64,000 nucleotides of DNA from Paenibacillus physcomitrellae (GTDB taxonomy: Bacteria; Bacillota; Bacilli; Paenibacillales; Paenibacillaceae): assembly GCF_002240225.1 (NCBI RefSeq), contig NZ_CP022584.1:1736001-1800000 (forward strand). Reading direction: 5' to 3'. This document shows positions 18,236 through 26,503 of the stretch, piece by piece. Every line of letters starts with the position of its first letter. Positions within the stretch are counted from its first letter, which is position 1. The translations under genes were made by a program, and so were the position numbers. The notes beneath the pieces are model-generated. The model was given only the letters and a program-made list of their open reading frames with translations. It made no database searches and was not told the origin of the DNA.

Positions 18236-18834
18236 CTAAACAATTCCTGCCGCTCCTGAAACACTAATATTCCTTAAGACCTTTGTAGATAGAAATATCA
18301 GAGTGGCTGTACCAAATATATAGTCCCCAACCACATTCCCAAGGGAGCTGCCAACAATACAACTGAGTCAATAAATCCCAAAGTCCGGCCTCGAACGTCT
18401 GAATCAATACTTCTTACAATATAACTGAATAATGGTTGAGTTAAGGAATCGAAAGCGCCATATAAAAGAAATGTTATTACTAACATAAAAATCATATTTC
18501 CGAAACAATACATCCCTATAATCGTTAGTAGAGTACGCAGGATACCAAACAAAAAACACTTGGAGACATAGTTACCGAATTTAGGTATAAACGTCAACCC
18601 AATAACTTCCCCAATAGAAATAGCGCTTTTAATCAATCCGACATTATGAGCAGATACCTCACTATTGCTCCCGAAGCAAATACATATGGGAGAATATTGG
18701 GAATGTATCCGTAGGCGAGATTTAACAGAAAAAGGAGAAGAAGAAAATAAATAAGGAGTGGTCTTTTGAATATATAGTTCGTAATTATAAACCATAAATC
18801 CATAAAATTAATTTTCTTCACCGTGATTTCTATT
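18236..18834 (-). pseudogene. MFS transporter remnant, 5'-truncated and frameshifted
   Basis: Hydrophobic segments with MFS character are spread over frames: FIITNYIFKRPLLIYFLLLLFLLNLAYGY..., then VGLIKSAISIGEVIGLTFIPKFG, GMYCFGNMIFMLVITFLLYGAFDSLTQPLF, and RGRTLGFIDSVVLLAAPLGMWLGT. Frame changes lie near 18665 and 18310. The N-terminal half is missing; the remnant begins directly at the end of the IS5-type remnant, so insertion or deletion at the IS probably removed it. Confidence 0.7.
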
Positions 18835-19530
18835 GTCCTCTGTGCTTTTTGCAAGTAACTAAATTCATAGTTACAAGCCATACCATGATTGAAGCTAGGG
18901 TTAAAAATGCCATAAATGTGTCTGCCTTTTTATCAAAGCGAGTCACCAAGCGACGGTAGTTCTTCACTTTATTGAAAAAACACTCAATTAAATGCCGTTC
19001 TTTGTAAATTTCTTTATCCCATTTTCTTGGCTTTCGGCGATTTTCCTTGTTTGGAATGACTGGAGTGGCGGATTGTTCCTCAAGAAGCTTCAAAATTCGA
19101 TTGGAATCATAAGCTCGGTCGGCTAAGACTTGTTTTTCTGTGAGATCCATTTGTTTGAGCATCTCGTAACCGATTACAGCATCATGGCGCTGCCCAGCCG
19201 TCAACTGAAAGCGAAGTAGGTTCCCAAGGGCATCTACGATCGCATGTATTTGGGTCGTTAGTCCACCCTGGAACGCCCAATGGCTTGCTTGAAGGCCCCT
19301 TTTGCGCCCGCTCCATGCTGGTGGACACGGACAATGGTTGCGTCAATCATCACACTTTCCCAGTCGGGTTCAATGGACACATGCTCTAGAATCCGATCCC
19401 AAATACCAGCCTTTTGCCAGCGGCATTAGGTCTTTCATTTTGTCCCATTGGTCGTCACGAATTTCGTATCTTCTCATCATACAAACTATTACCCATCTAG
19501 AAGAAATTTATAGTTTGCATACACGCCCTA
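18830..19530 (-). mobile_element. IS5-family insertion sequence remnant with defective transposase
   Basis: The transposase reads on the minus strand from about 19490 (MRRYEIRDDQWDKMKDL) to 18830. The C-terminal 124 codons are intact (DRAYDSN with a catalytic Asp, and ERHLIECFFNKVKNYRRLVTRFDK with the catalytic Glu), but the N-terminal half has lost about 40 codons after MPLAKG and carries at least one frameshift and stop (VHQHGAGAKGAFKQAIGRSRVD then stop). The right end shows an end-like sequence GGGCGTGTATGCAAAC on the minus strand (19529-19514). No matching end is found near 18830, so the left end is deleted. Confidence 0.8.
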
Positions 19531-19541
19531 GAAAATAACTC

Positions 19542-19705
19542 GCTTATTCGCAGGATTTCATCCCCTTTGCAATACGATGAAGATGTTGACGAGGCCAGAA
19601 CCTCAGTCTTTGGAGACTTCGCTCCCATGCCTATCCGGGTCATGTACCCTTTGGCGCAACGTATCCGGTACCCCGTGATTTCTTTATGAGATCCTGCGAA
19701 TAAGC
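19542..19705. mobile_element. MITE-like element with 15-base perfect terminal inverted repeats
   Basis: GCTTATTCGCAGGAT at 19542-19556 and its exact complement ATCCTGCGAATAAGC at 19691-19705 bound a 164-base segment. Similarity of the arms extends a few bases further inward (TCAT). No open frame is inside. It could be the fused ends of a deleted transposon or a non-autonomous element. No target-site duplication is visible. Confidence 0.65.
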
Positions 19706-19768
19706 CAACAATCGAATTACATCACGCTGTCAACAGTCAACATCGTTTTATCAGCCTTTCCCAAGACT

Positions 19769-19844
19769 TTCACCCTTTCGTTGTGTTGGGCAGCGTCTCT
19801 GGCCCATTTGCATCGTTTGCTGTATCTTGTGGATCTCTGATCCA
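19769..19844 (-). repeat. Diverged second copy of the SDR leader, fused to the tetR 3' end
   Basis: This stretch aligns without gaps over most of its length with 22477-22545, the untranslated leader of the SDR gene (shared blocks TTCACCCTTTCGTT, CAGCGTCTCTGG, CCATTTG, TTGCTGTATCTT, TGGAT). It also keeps a GATCTCTGATCC sequence resembling the operator. Beyond it, on the minus strand, a TTG-GGAAAGGCTGAT start resembles the ATG-GGAAAGCTTGAA of the SDR gene but soon hits a stop. Confidence 0.7.
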
Positions 19845-20381
19845 GAAGGTGCTCGCGATAATATTGAAGAGGTGATCGGCCCGTGGCGCGAATGAAGGTT
19901 GGCCGGCAAGCCAGCCGAGTGCCGATATCAGGGCGAACAAGTCGTCCCCATTCATATCGGCGCGCGCCGTTCCCTCGGTCTGAGCGCGGAGCAATAGTCG
20001 CTCGCCCGCTGAGTGCACCGCTGCGCATGTAGCGTAAAGCGCGGAGTCCGGATCCGCGTGGGCGCTCGCCATCAAGGCGACAACGCCGCTATAGCTTTGG
20101 AGGAAAGCCACCTGTTCGCGAACCCAGGACACAAGCGCCTCGTCAGGTGGTTTCGACGTTTCGAGTTCGCCTGCCTTCTGCGTCAGTGCCTCCAGATTCG
20201 TACGCAGCAACGCTTCGAACAAGGCTTCCCGCGTCGGGAAATGACGAAGCAGTGTGGCCAACCCGACGTCGGCCCGGCGGGCGATATCTCGCATGGACGC
20301 ATCGACACCATGCTCGGCGACGACGTCACGCGCGACTGTAAGTAGATGATCGTAATTTCTTCTGGCGTCAGCTCGCATCAT
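19770..20381 (-). CDS. TetR/AcrR-family transcriptional regulator
   Basis: The 203-residue protein has an N-terminal helix-turn-helix (residues 10-55: LLTVARDVVAEHGVDASMRDIARRADVGLATLLRHFPTREALF) and a C-terminal ligand domain of the SbtR-like type. GAGGTG precedes the ATG. Codon use is GC-rich and unlike the AT-rich flanking pseudogenes, so horizontal origin is likely. The last 25 or so residues (DPQDTANDANGPETLPNTTKG) are encoded by a copy of the SDR leader, so the natural C-terminus has probably been replaced. It is likely to repress the SDR/oxidoreductase operon through the palindromes at 22545-22589. Confidence 0.88.
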   Translation of the reverse strand: MMRADARRNYDHLLTVARDVVAEHGVDASMRDIARRADVGLATLLRHFPTREALFEALLRTNLEALTQKAGELETSKPPDEALVSWVREQVAFLQSYSGVVALMASAHADPDSALYATCAAVHSAGERLLLRAQTEGTARADMNGDDLFALISALGWLAGQPSFAPRADHLFNIIASTFWIRDPQDTANDANGPETLPNTTKG

Positions 20382-21062
20382 GTTTTCACCTCACTCAAAT
20401 AGAAAGCTTACTGTCACGATTAGGCGTTGATTTTTCCTAAAATGATTTGTTTGTGGGACAATCCATCGAAAGCTAATATGTCTTTTAGTATCAAAGGGAA
20501 CGGGTCTCAACTGTAATTTCTCCCCAGCCAAGCGAAATTGAAACGTTAATATTGCTTACGTAACATGATCCCTTATAAATACCAAAGGCTATCATGTAGT
20601 AAACCACAAGCCCGGCTTTTATTATAAATCGAATGCAGGCCGAATCCCTAAGGAGTCAGCCATGATCCAATATCAACTTCAATGTGCTGTATTGTCATTA
20701 TATCAAATTCAATCTTCCTCGTCTGTATCTCCATCAGACCACGACCGAAACTCCATCGTTTCGGCGTTCAAACCGTCCATGCGCAAGCTCCCGCAGCGCA
20801 TTCGCCATCGCACAGCTGCAAACGCTGGCGAAAGAAGCAAGGGTCGAGCGCCTTAGCCCGACCCTCACGCCCCGACCGGTGCGCAAGCAGGAGTGCCAAG
20901 CCCGCCAGCTCCCTGAGCTGGAAGGCCTGAACAGCCCCGCAAGCGCGCACGTGCCAGATGATCGGCAAACGTCTGCCTACCGGCATCGTCTTCGCTTCAA
21001 ACAAATTGTGGCTGCCCGTGTCTACAAGACAGGATCGCATCGAAATTTGCGATCATGATTCA
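20382..21062. other. Intergenic region, AT-rich to GC-rich transition, no recognised gene
   Basis: The first 250 bases upstream of tetR are AT-rich and should contain its promoter. From about 20750 the DNA is GC-rich like the oxidoreductase genes. An AAGGAG followed by ATG at 20662 (plus strand, 64 codons) could be read as a gene start, but the product MIQYQLQCAVL... is not recognisable and shifts in composition half way, so I treat it as chance or as debris of a foreign gene. Confidence 0.4.
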
Positions 21063-21662
21063 TCAGTCGAACTTGATCAAATCCTTAAAGATCAGTTGAC
21101 CCCAGCTCTTTCCGCGCGCCTGCACAAGCAGTCCGCCTTCCGAAAGCCCGCCAAGTTTGATCGGCGCGAAACCGAGATTTTCCGCAAGAGCACCAATCTC
21201 CGCTGCTGCGCCGTCATCGTCGCTCGCCAGAAACACGACTCTCCTGCCGCCATGAACGGCCGGATCTTGGTCAAGGACGGCAGCCACCAAATGGTTGAAG
21301 CCCTTGACCAGTCGTCCACCCGTGAAGGCCTGCGCGACGAACTTGGAAGAAGGCAGTCCTCCCAGTTCCTCAGAGGGCACGCCGTAGGCATTGGTCACAT
21401 CGACGATGGTCTTCCCCTGCCAAGTGGGGAGCACCTTCGCAACATCCGGGTGCGACTCGAAACGGACAGCCAAAAAGATGATGTCCGCCTTGACGGCGTC
21501 CACCAATTTTTTAGGAATGATTTCTGGTCCAATCGCGGCCGCAGCGGATGCAAAGCTTTCCGGGTCGCGAGTAGTTGCAACGGATACTTCGATGCCGCTT
21601 CGGGCAAACGCCTTAGCAAGGGCCTGGCCGATCTGGCCGAAGCCAATAATTGCGTAGCTCAT
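21063..21662 (-). CDS. NADPH-dependent oxidoreductase, F420-dependent NADP reductase-like fold
   Basis: The 199-residue protein has an N-terminal Rossmann dinucleotide motif GFGQIGQALAKAF (residues 7-19) and the overall pattern of the F420-dependent NADP oxidoreductase-like family (ADIIFLAVRFES, VDVTNAYG, LVKGFNHL, VVFLASDDDGAAAEIGALAENLGFAPI). Most bacterial members without F420 act as NAD(P)-linked reductases of unknown substrate. It is GC-rich and lies 74 bases downstream of the SDR gene, presumably on the same transcript. Confidence 0.85.
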   Translation of the reverse strand: MSYAIIGFGQIGQALAKAFARSGIEVSVATTRDPESFASAAAAIGPEIIPKKLVDAVKADIIFLAVRFESHPDVAKVLPTWQGKTIVDVTNAYGVPSEELGGLPSSKFVAQAFTGGRLVKGFNHLVAAVLDQDPAVHGGRRVVFLASDDDGAAAEIGALAENLGFAPIKLGGLSEGGLLVQARGKSWGQLIFKDLIKFD

Positions 21663-21736
21663 ATGTTCTCCTCCTCTGGGTTATCACGCCCTACGGGCTC
21701 CGAATATCGAATGGAGCACCGGTCGGGCGTAGCGCG

Positions 21737-22471
21737 TTAAAGTTGCGCCAGGCCGCCGTCGACGGCGACCTCGCTAGCGGTCATGAAGCTGCTGTCCGAT
21801 GATGCGAGAAAAGCGGCTACCGCCCCGATCTCCGCCGGATCAGCCATGCGCTGGAGCGGAGTCATCGAGGCGAAGACTTTTTGGCCATCCTCGCCTAGCG
21901 ATTCCTTCGCGAGTTCGGTTGCCGTTGCTCCGGGCGACAGCACGTTTACCCGGATGCCGGTGCCCTTCAGATCCTCCGCCCAGGTCCGCGCGAGATTGCG
22001 CACTGCAGCCTTGCTCGCGCTATAGGCGCTCATGGCCGGGGCGCCCGTGGTACCGGCGCTCGATCCCGTTAGGATGATCGAACCGCCCTGGCCCATCAGC
22101 GGCAGCGCCTTCTGTACCGTGAAGATCGAACCCTTCACATTGGTGTCGAAGACTTCGTCAATGTGTTCAGCGGTGATCTCGCCGAGCGGAAGCTGGCTTC
22201 CCGCCCCGGCATTGGCGAAGACGATGTCGAGAGTTCCGCGTTCGGACTTCACCGCCGCGTAGAGTCGGTCGAGGTCGTCCAGATCGGAGACCGAGCCCTT
22301 CACCGCGCGGGCATTTGGCCCAAGGTCGGCTATAGCGGCGTCGAGCGCGTCCTGCCTGCGGCCGAAGATGAAGACGAAGGCCCCCTCCTCGATGAAACGC
22401 TTTGCTGCGGCGCGGCCGATGCCGGTAGCGCCCCCTGTGATAACTGCAACCTTACCTTCAAGCTTTCCCAT
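21737..22471 (-). CDS. SDR-family NAD(P)-dependent oxidoreductase
   Basis: The 244-residue classical short-chain dehydrogenase shows the cofactor motif TGGATGIG (residues 12-19), NAGAG (NNAG equivalent), the catalytic Ser in LTGSSAGTTG, YSASKAAV with catalytic Tyr and Lys, and the C-terminal VDGG. It acts as a soluble alcohol dehydrogenase or ketoreductase; the substrate is unknown. The ATG follows GAAAGGGTG. Its promoter has consensus -35 and -10 boxes with operators in and after the spacer (22545-22597), so expression should be switchable by the TetR protein encoded downstream. Confidence 0.92.
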   Translation of the reverse strand: MGKLEGKVAVITGGATGIGRAAAKRFIEEGAFVFIFGRRQDALDAAIADLGPNARAVKGSVSDLDDLDRLYAAVKSERGTLDIVFANAGAGSQLPLGEITAEHIDEVFDTNVKGSIFTVQKALPLMGQGGSIILTGSSAGTTGAPAMSAYSASKAAVRNLARTWAEDLKGTGIRVNVLSPGATATELAKESLGEDGQKVFASMTPLQRMADPAEIGAVAAFLASSDSSFMTASEVAVDGGLAQL

Positions 22472-22544
22472 GAATGTTCACCCTTTCGTTATGTTGAACA
22501 GCGTCTCTGGACCATTTGAACAGATTGCTGTATCTTATGGATTT

Positions 22545-22597
22545 CACCGATCCGGATCAGTGGTTCAATTATATCGGATCAGTGATCCGTTTGTCAA
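22545..22597 (-). promoter_or_regulatory. SDR operon promoter with two TetR-type operators
   Basis: On the minus strand TTGACA (22597-22592) and TATAAT (22573-22568) are 18 bases apart, a near-ideal sigma-A promoter. The spacer contains a perfect 15-base palindrome CGGATCACTGATCCG (22575-22589). A second near-palindrome CACCGATCCGGATCAGTG (22545-22562, plus strand) covers the expected start of transcription. Both share GATCC/GGATC half sites, as expected for a TetR-type repressor. Binding by the local TetR is inferred. Confidence 0.85.
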
Positions 22598-22870
22598 CAA
22601 GACCCTGCCAGCCAAAGACACCGCCAAGCTGGAAAGAGCTGAACCGCCTACGATCCAATATGAAAAGCCACCCTCGATTTTAATGTCAAAGGTGGCTTTC
22701 CCTACCGATTTGTTACTGCTTTTCATACTAAGTTTATCTGGTAAAAAACAGAATACCGGATTACTGGTTCTCCTAGGAATTCCATTCATTTTGATCCCAT
22801 TTTAACGAGCTGAGCTCATACGCTGTTTTTAAACTCTTTAGATTTCCAACATACTCCGCTATATCTATAT

Positions 22871-22903
22871 AAAAAAGACCGCAGACCAGTCTGCGATCTT
22901 TTT
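22871..22903. terminator. Bidirectional terminator after sigK
   Basis: AAAAAGACCGCAGAC/GTCTGCGATCTTTTT forms a near-perfect hairpin with A and T tracts on both sides. It lies about 50 bases past the sigK stop on the minus strand. Confidence 0.85.
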
Positions 22904-22949
22904 ATACTAGTTAAGATAAATTGTATATAGCCGGTTGTTCATCCGTCCT

Positions 22950-23648
22950 TCACTTCTTCTTATAAAACTCATGATACAACTTCATAAGCGCCCTTTTCTC
23001 TATCCGCGATACATAACTCCGGCTTATGCCAAGCTCCTTGGCGATTTCGCGCTGCGTCCGCTCTTCCCCGCCATGCTCCAGGCCAAAGCGGCCTTTAATT
23101 ACTTCCTGCTCACGTTCATCCAGAATATCAAGGTTCTGATAAATTTTGCTTTTCTCCATCTTCAGCTCCACATGGTCTGCGACGTCGTCGTTGTCGCTGC
23201 CAAGGATATCGATCAGCGTGATTTCATTACCTTCCTTATCCGTTCCAATTGGATCGTGCAGTGACACATCTTTACGTGTTTTCTTAAGCGATCTGAGGTG
23301 CATCAGGATTTCGTTTTCAATACAACGCGCGGCAAATGTGGCCAGCTTGGTGCCTTTGCCAAGCCGGTAGCTTTCAATGGCTTTAATGAGGCCTATCGTT
23401 CCGATGGAGATCAGATCCTCCAGGTCTTCGCCGGTATTGTCGAATTTCTTGACTATATGGGCAACCAACCTGAGATTGTGTTCAATCAGCAGGTTGCGGC
23501 TGACGGGGTCGCCTTCGGCCATGCGCTGAAGGTGAAGCGTTTCTTCGGCTTCCGTTAAGGGCTGGGGAAACGCATTGTTTTTGACGTAAGAGACAAGCAG
23601 AGTGAGCTGTTTAATAAACAAGGCAATCGCACTGAATAGTCCGGGCAA
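22950..23648 (-). CDS. sigK: RNA polymerase sigma-K factor precursor (pro-sigma-K), mother-cell sporulation
   Basis: The 232-residue protein directs late mother-cell transcription during sporulation. It has the hydrophobic pro-sequence ([20 protein letters not shown]) removed by SpoIVFB-type processing, then [10 protein letters not shown], region 2 ([45 protein letters not shown]) and region 4 ([25 protein letters not shown]). The start is a TTG at 23648 with AGGAGG eight bases upstream; a frame to 23795 lacks support and would put extra residues before the pro-sequence. The gene is continuous, not split by a skin-type element. A CATACAAT box upstream suggests sigma-E control. Confidence 0.95.
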   Translation of the reverse strand: MPGLFSAIALFIKQLTLLVSYVKNNAFPQPLTEAEETLHLQRMAEGDPVSRNLLIEHNLRLVAHIVKKFDNTGEDLEDLISIGTIGLIKAIESYRLGKGTKLATFAARCIENEILMHLRSLKKTRKDVSLHDPIGTDKEGNEITLIDILGSDNDDVADHVELKMEKSKIYQNLDILDEREQEVIKGRFGLEHGGEERTQREIAKELGISRSYVSRIEKRALMKLYHEFYKKK

Positions 23649-23693
23649 GGATGACACCTCCTGAAGAAATGTGCATTTGTCTGCGGTCTGTTC

Positions 23694-23701
23694 ATTGTAT
23701 G
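23694..23701 (-). promoter_or_regulatory. Candidate sigma-E -10 box for sigK
   Basis: CATACAAT on the minus strand matches the sigma-E -10 consensus CATACANT exactly and lies 45 bases upstream of the sigK start codon. No good -35 is seen at the usual spacing, which would fit a promoter needing the activator SpoIIID, as known for sigK in Bacillus. Confidence 0.45.
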
Positions 23702-23840
23702 TGGGCGAAGGCCTACTCGTGCCTGTACGGGGAAAAAGATATGGCAGCCGATCGAAATTTTGAATCCGCCGGACTTCCGAATGATCCCGGGTCACAGACG
23801 CCTATTTATTCCCCGGCTTACTGTCCCGGCCACCCTCCGC

Positions 23841-23870
23841 CTCATTTCTGCTGGCTCCCGCACATATACT
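23841..23870 (+). promoter_or_regulatory. Candidate sporulation (sigma-E type) promoter for the cyclase gene
   Basis: CATATACT (23863-23870) differs from CATACANT at one position, and CTCATTTC (23841-23848), 14 bases upstream, resembles the sigma-E -35. It is 30 bases before the cyclase ATG. This is a weak match supported mainly by location. Confidence 0.3.
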
Positions 23871-23900
23871 GGTCGAAAAAGGACCGGGAGGTACCAGCAG

Positions 23901-25874
23901 ATGAACCCAGTGTTAAAGACGGCAAACGAAGCTATAAACCGGATGACTCGTGATCTCGTAAAGCGGCAGCAGCCGGATGGAACGTGGCATTTTTGTTTTG
24001 AAAATGGCACCGTCATCGATGCGCTCTCCATCATCCTCTTTCGGAGCCTGGACTTGGATAACGAACCGCTGATCCGCGAGCTGCACGACCGGATTCTGGC
24101 GGCGCAGCAGCCGGAGGGCTGCTGGAGATGGTATGCCGACGAATCGGAGGGCAACCTGGCCGCTTCAATCGAAGCTTATTTCGCCCTGCTCTATTCCGGT
24201 TACAGCCAAACAACGGACGAACCGTTGGAGCGGGCCAAACGATACATTTTATCAAGGGGCGGCGCCGGAAATTCCTCAAGCATCCTGACCAAAACGCTGC
24301 TTTCCGTAACCGGGCAGCAGAAATGGCCCCTCTCCGTCAAAACCATTCCGCTGGAAGTGCTGCTTCTTCCGGCTTCTTTTCCGATCAGCCTGTTCGATTT
24401 CTCCGGTTATTCACGGATTCATCTTATTCCGCTGCTGATTATGGCCGACCGCGATTTCACGGTCCAAACTCCGCAAACGCCCGATCTCAGCGAGCTTTAT
24501 ACCAACCGGGACATAGGCAGCGAACCACCGCCGGAGGAACACCGGAAGCTGCTCGACCCTATCAAATCGGGACTCGGCAAACTCGCCGCCCCCGGCCATT
24601 ATCTGCATGAAGCAGCCACCGAACAAGCCAAACGGTTTATGCTGCAGCGGATTGAAGCAGACGGGACGCTGTACAGCTATGCCAGTTCAACTATTTTGAT
24701 GGTTTGGGCTTTGCTTGCGCTGGGCTACGATAAAAGAGACCCGATCATCACCCGGGCCGTGGACGGGATTATCAACATGCGCTATACGGCCGATGACGGC
24801 CATACGACTCTACAGAACTCACCTTCCACCGTATGGGATACCGCTCTGCTGGCTTATGCCCTGCAGGAAGCCGGTTTGCCCGCAAACCATGCAGCTATTC
24901 GGAGAGCTGCCGGCTACCTTCGCTCCAAGCAGCAGCACAAGCTGGCCGACTGGAGTGTACATAATCCAAACCCTGTGCCGGGCGGATGGGGTTTCTCCAA
25001 CAACAACAGTATGGTCCCAGACGTAGACGACACTACTGCTGCGCTGCGGGCAATCTGCAGGCTGGCCCGAACGGACGACTCCTTCCGTGACCCCTGGAAC
25101 CGCGGGCTGAACTGGGTGATTTCGATGCAGAACAAAGACGGCGGCTGGCCGGCTTTTGAGAAAAATACAGACAAAGAGATGCTGACCTGGCTGGCAATCG
25201 AAGGCGCTAAAGCGGCGGCAACCGATCCTTCTGAAGCCGACCTTACCGGGCGGACGCTAGAGTATTTCGGCAGCTTTGCCGGACTAAACATCAAACACAA
25301 GTTTATTAAACGCGGAGCGGATTGGCTGATAGATCATCAGGAAAAAGATGGCTCCTGGTATGGAAGATGGGGCGTCTGCTACATTTACGGCACTTGGGCC
25401 GCTTTGACCGGACTATCGGCGGTCGGCATCCCCGCTGACCATGACGCGGTAACCAAAGCTGTCCGCTGGCTGCATGACGTCCAGAATCCGGACGGAGGCT
25501 GGGGTGAATCCTGCCGGAGCGATGTGGTGAAACGTTTTGTTCCTTTAGGGCAAAGCACACCCTCGCAGACCGCTTGGGCACTGGACGCTTTGATCGCCGT
25601 TTCTCCCGAGACTACACCTGAAATCGAAAGGGGCATTTTAAGGCTGGCAGCATTTCTGAAGCATGATTCGGATAGGGATACCGCCCACGATAACATCACC
25701 GATCATGCTACCGATCGCGATACTGCCAGCGATGCCGCTGCTCTACATGATTCCCTTTACTCTTATCCGACCGGCGCCGGGCTTCCCGGCAACTTTTATA
25801 CCAACTACCACAGCTACCGGCATATTTGGCCGCTGCTCGCCTTCAGCCATTACCGCCAGAAGTACCCGTCATAA
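23901..25874 (+). CDS. sqhC: Squalene-hopene cyclase family triterpene cyclase (possibly sporulenol synthase)
   Basis: The 657-residue enzyme cyclises squalene or a related C30/C35 polyprene. It contains the catalytic acid motif DVDDTTA (374-380) and repeated QW motifs (QQPDGTWHF, QQPEGCWRWY, QNKDGGWPAFE, QEKDGSWYGRWGVCYIYGTW, QNPDGGWGESC). The ATG at 23901 has GGGAGGT upstream; 47 further upstream codons lack support. In Bacillus the SqhC member makes sporulenes in spores, and this gene is divergent from sigK, so a sporulation role is plausible, but hopanoid synthesis cannot be excluded. A His/Asp/Thr-rich repeat (about residues 590-620) near the C-terminus is unusual. Confidence 0.92.
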   Translation: MNPVLKTANEAINRMTRDLVKRQQPDGTWHFCFENGTVIDALSIILFRSLDLDNEPLIRELHDRILAAQQPEGCWRWYADESEGNLAASIEAYFALLYSGYSQTTDEPLERAKRYILSRGGAGNSSSILTKTLLSVTGQQKWPLSVKTIPLEVLLLPASFPISLFDFSGYSRIHLIPLLIMADRDFTVQTPQTPDLSELYTNRDIGSEPPPEEHRKLLDPIKSGLGKLAAPGHYLHEAATEQAKRFMLQRIEADGTLYSYASSTILMVWALLALGYDKRDPIITRAVDGIINMRYTADDGHTTLQNSPSTVWDTALLAYALQEAGLPANHAAIRRAAGYLRSKQQHKLADWSVHNPNPVPGGWGFSNNNSMVPDVDDTTAALRAICRLARTDDSFRDPWNRGLNWVISMQNKDGGWPAFEKNTDKEMLTWLAIEGAKAAATDPSEADLTGRTLEYFGSFAGLNIKHKFIKRGADWLIDHQEKDGSWYGRWGVCYIYGTWAALTGLSAVGIPADHDAVTKAVRWLHDVQNPDGGWGESCRSDVVKRFVPLGQSTPSQTAWALDALIAVSPETTPEIERGILRLAAFLKHDSDRDTAHDNITDHATDRDTASDAAALHDSLYSYPTGAGLPGNFYTNYHSYRHIWPLLAFSHYRQKYPS

Positions 25875-25978
25875 ACAGACTGTGCCTATCAAATTCCAGC
25901 CTTATGCTTGAATAAAGTCCGTCCTGATCGGTTTAAGCTATCTTCTCTATCGAAAGCGCCCTCAATCTGCCTGCTGAT

Positions 25979-25988
25979 ATGGTATAAT
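25979..25988 (+). promoter_or_regulatory. Extended -10 promoter of the DUF2294 gene
   Basis: TGGTATAAT (TGnTATAAT) is a consensus extended -10 element, 40 bases before the ATG of the DUF2294 gene. No clear -35 is seen, as is usual for extended -10 promoters. Confidence 0.6.
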
Positions 25989-26027
25989 AGAATCCCGAAA
26001 TCATTTTTTATTTGAAGGGATGCTTCC

Positions 26028-26372
26028 ATGAAGAAGGAGACAGGTTTTAACGAACTGGTTCGTAAAGTAAGAAAAGAATTGTTCGGGAAGGGTCCCGAGC
26101 GAATCCAAACTTCTTTTGTAGATAATCTGGCTATCAGCATACTGTACGGAAACCTGACACAAACGGAGAAGTTCTTCGCTCAGGAGCCGAACGGCAGACA
26201 AATGGTCAAGGACGCTCGCACGCAAATGATTCAAAAGGTCTACCCGATCAAGTTCCAGCCGGAATTTGAAGCCTATATGGATAATAAGATGCTGTATTTA
26301 TTCACGGATATTAACGTAGAGCAGGATGTCGCGGTTTCCGTATTTGTTTTTCAAGACAAAATTAATCCCTAA
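26028..26372 (+). CDS. DUF2294 family protein
   Basis: The 114-residue soluble protein matches the DUF2294 pattern (VRKELFGKGPERIQTSF, LTQTEKFF, EAYMDNKMLYLFTDINVEQDVAVSVFVF). Its function is not established. It has its own promoter, faces fdhD tail to tail, and in this window is part of the formate dehydrogenase neighbourhood, so a role in that pathway is a reasonable guess only. A short GGCC/GGCC hairpin with TTTTCTTTT follows at 26435-26457. Confidence 0.8.
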   Translation: MKKETGFNELVRKVRKELFGKGPERIQTSFVDNLAISILYGNLTQTEKFFAQEPNGRQMVKDARTQMIQKVYPIKFQPEFEAYMDNKMLYLFTDINVEQDVAVSVFVFQDKINP

Positions 26373-26396
26373 GCCTATGGAATAACACAATTGGAC

Positions 26397-26424
26397 ATAA
26401 AAAAACCGCCAAATCCGGCGGTTC
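26397..26424 (-). terminator. Rho-independent terminator of fdhD
   Basis: On the minus strand ACCGCC and GGCGGT flank a short loop and are followed by seven or more T residues. It lies about 80 bases past the fdhD stop at 26504. Confidence 0.85.
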
Positions 26425-26503
26425 ACGGCAGCCTGGCCAAGACGGCCTTTTCTTTTATCTTCAGGCAAGCTTCTATCGACGGATATCTCCGCTCTCATAT
26501 CCT

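Noticed and set aside
20768..21040. 90-codon minus frame upstream of the F420-type reductase
   Set aside because: The GC-rich composition alone keeps the frame open; no start signal or family motif.
22950..23648. sigK split by a skin-like element
   Set aside because: The gene is continuous from pro-sequence to stop. Only a short 3' copy exists elsewhere, so there is no split gene to be joined.
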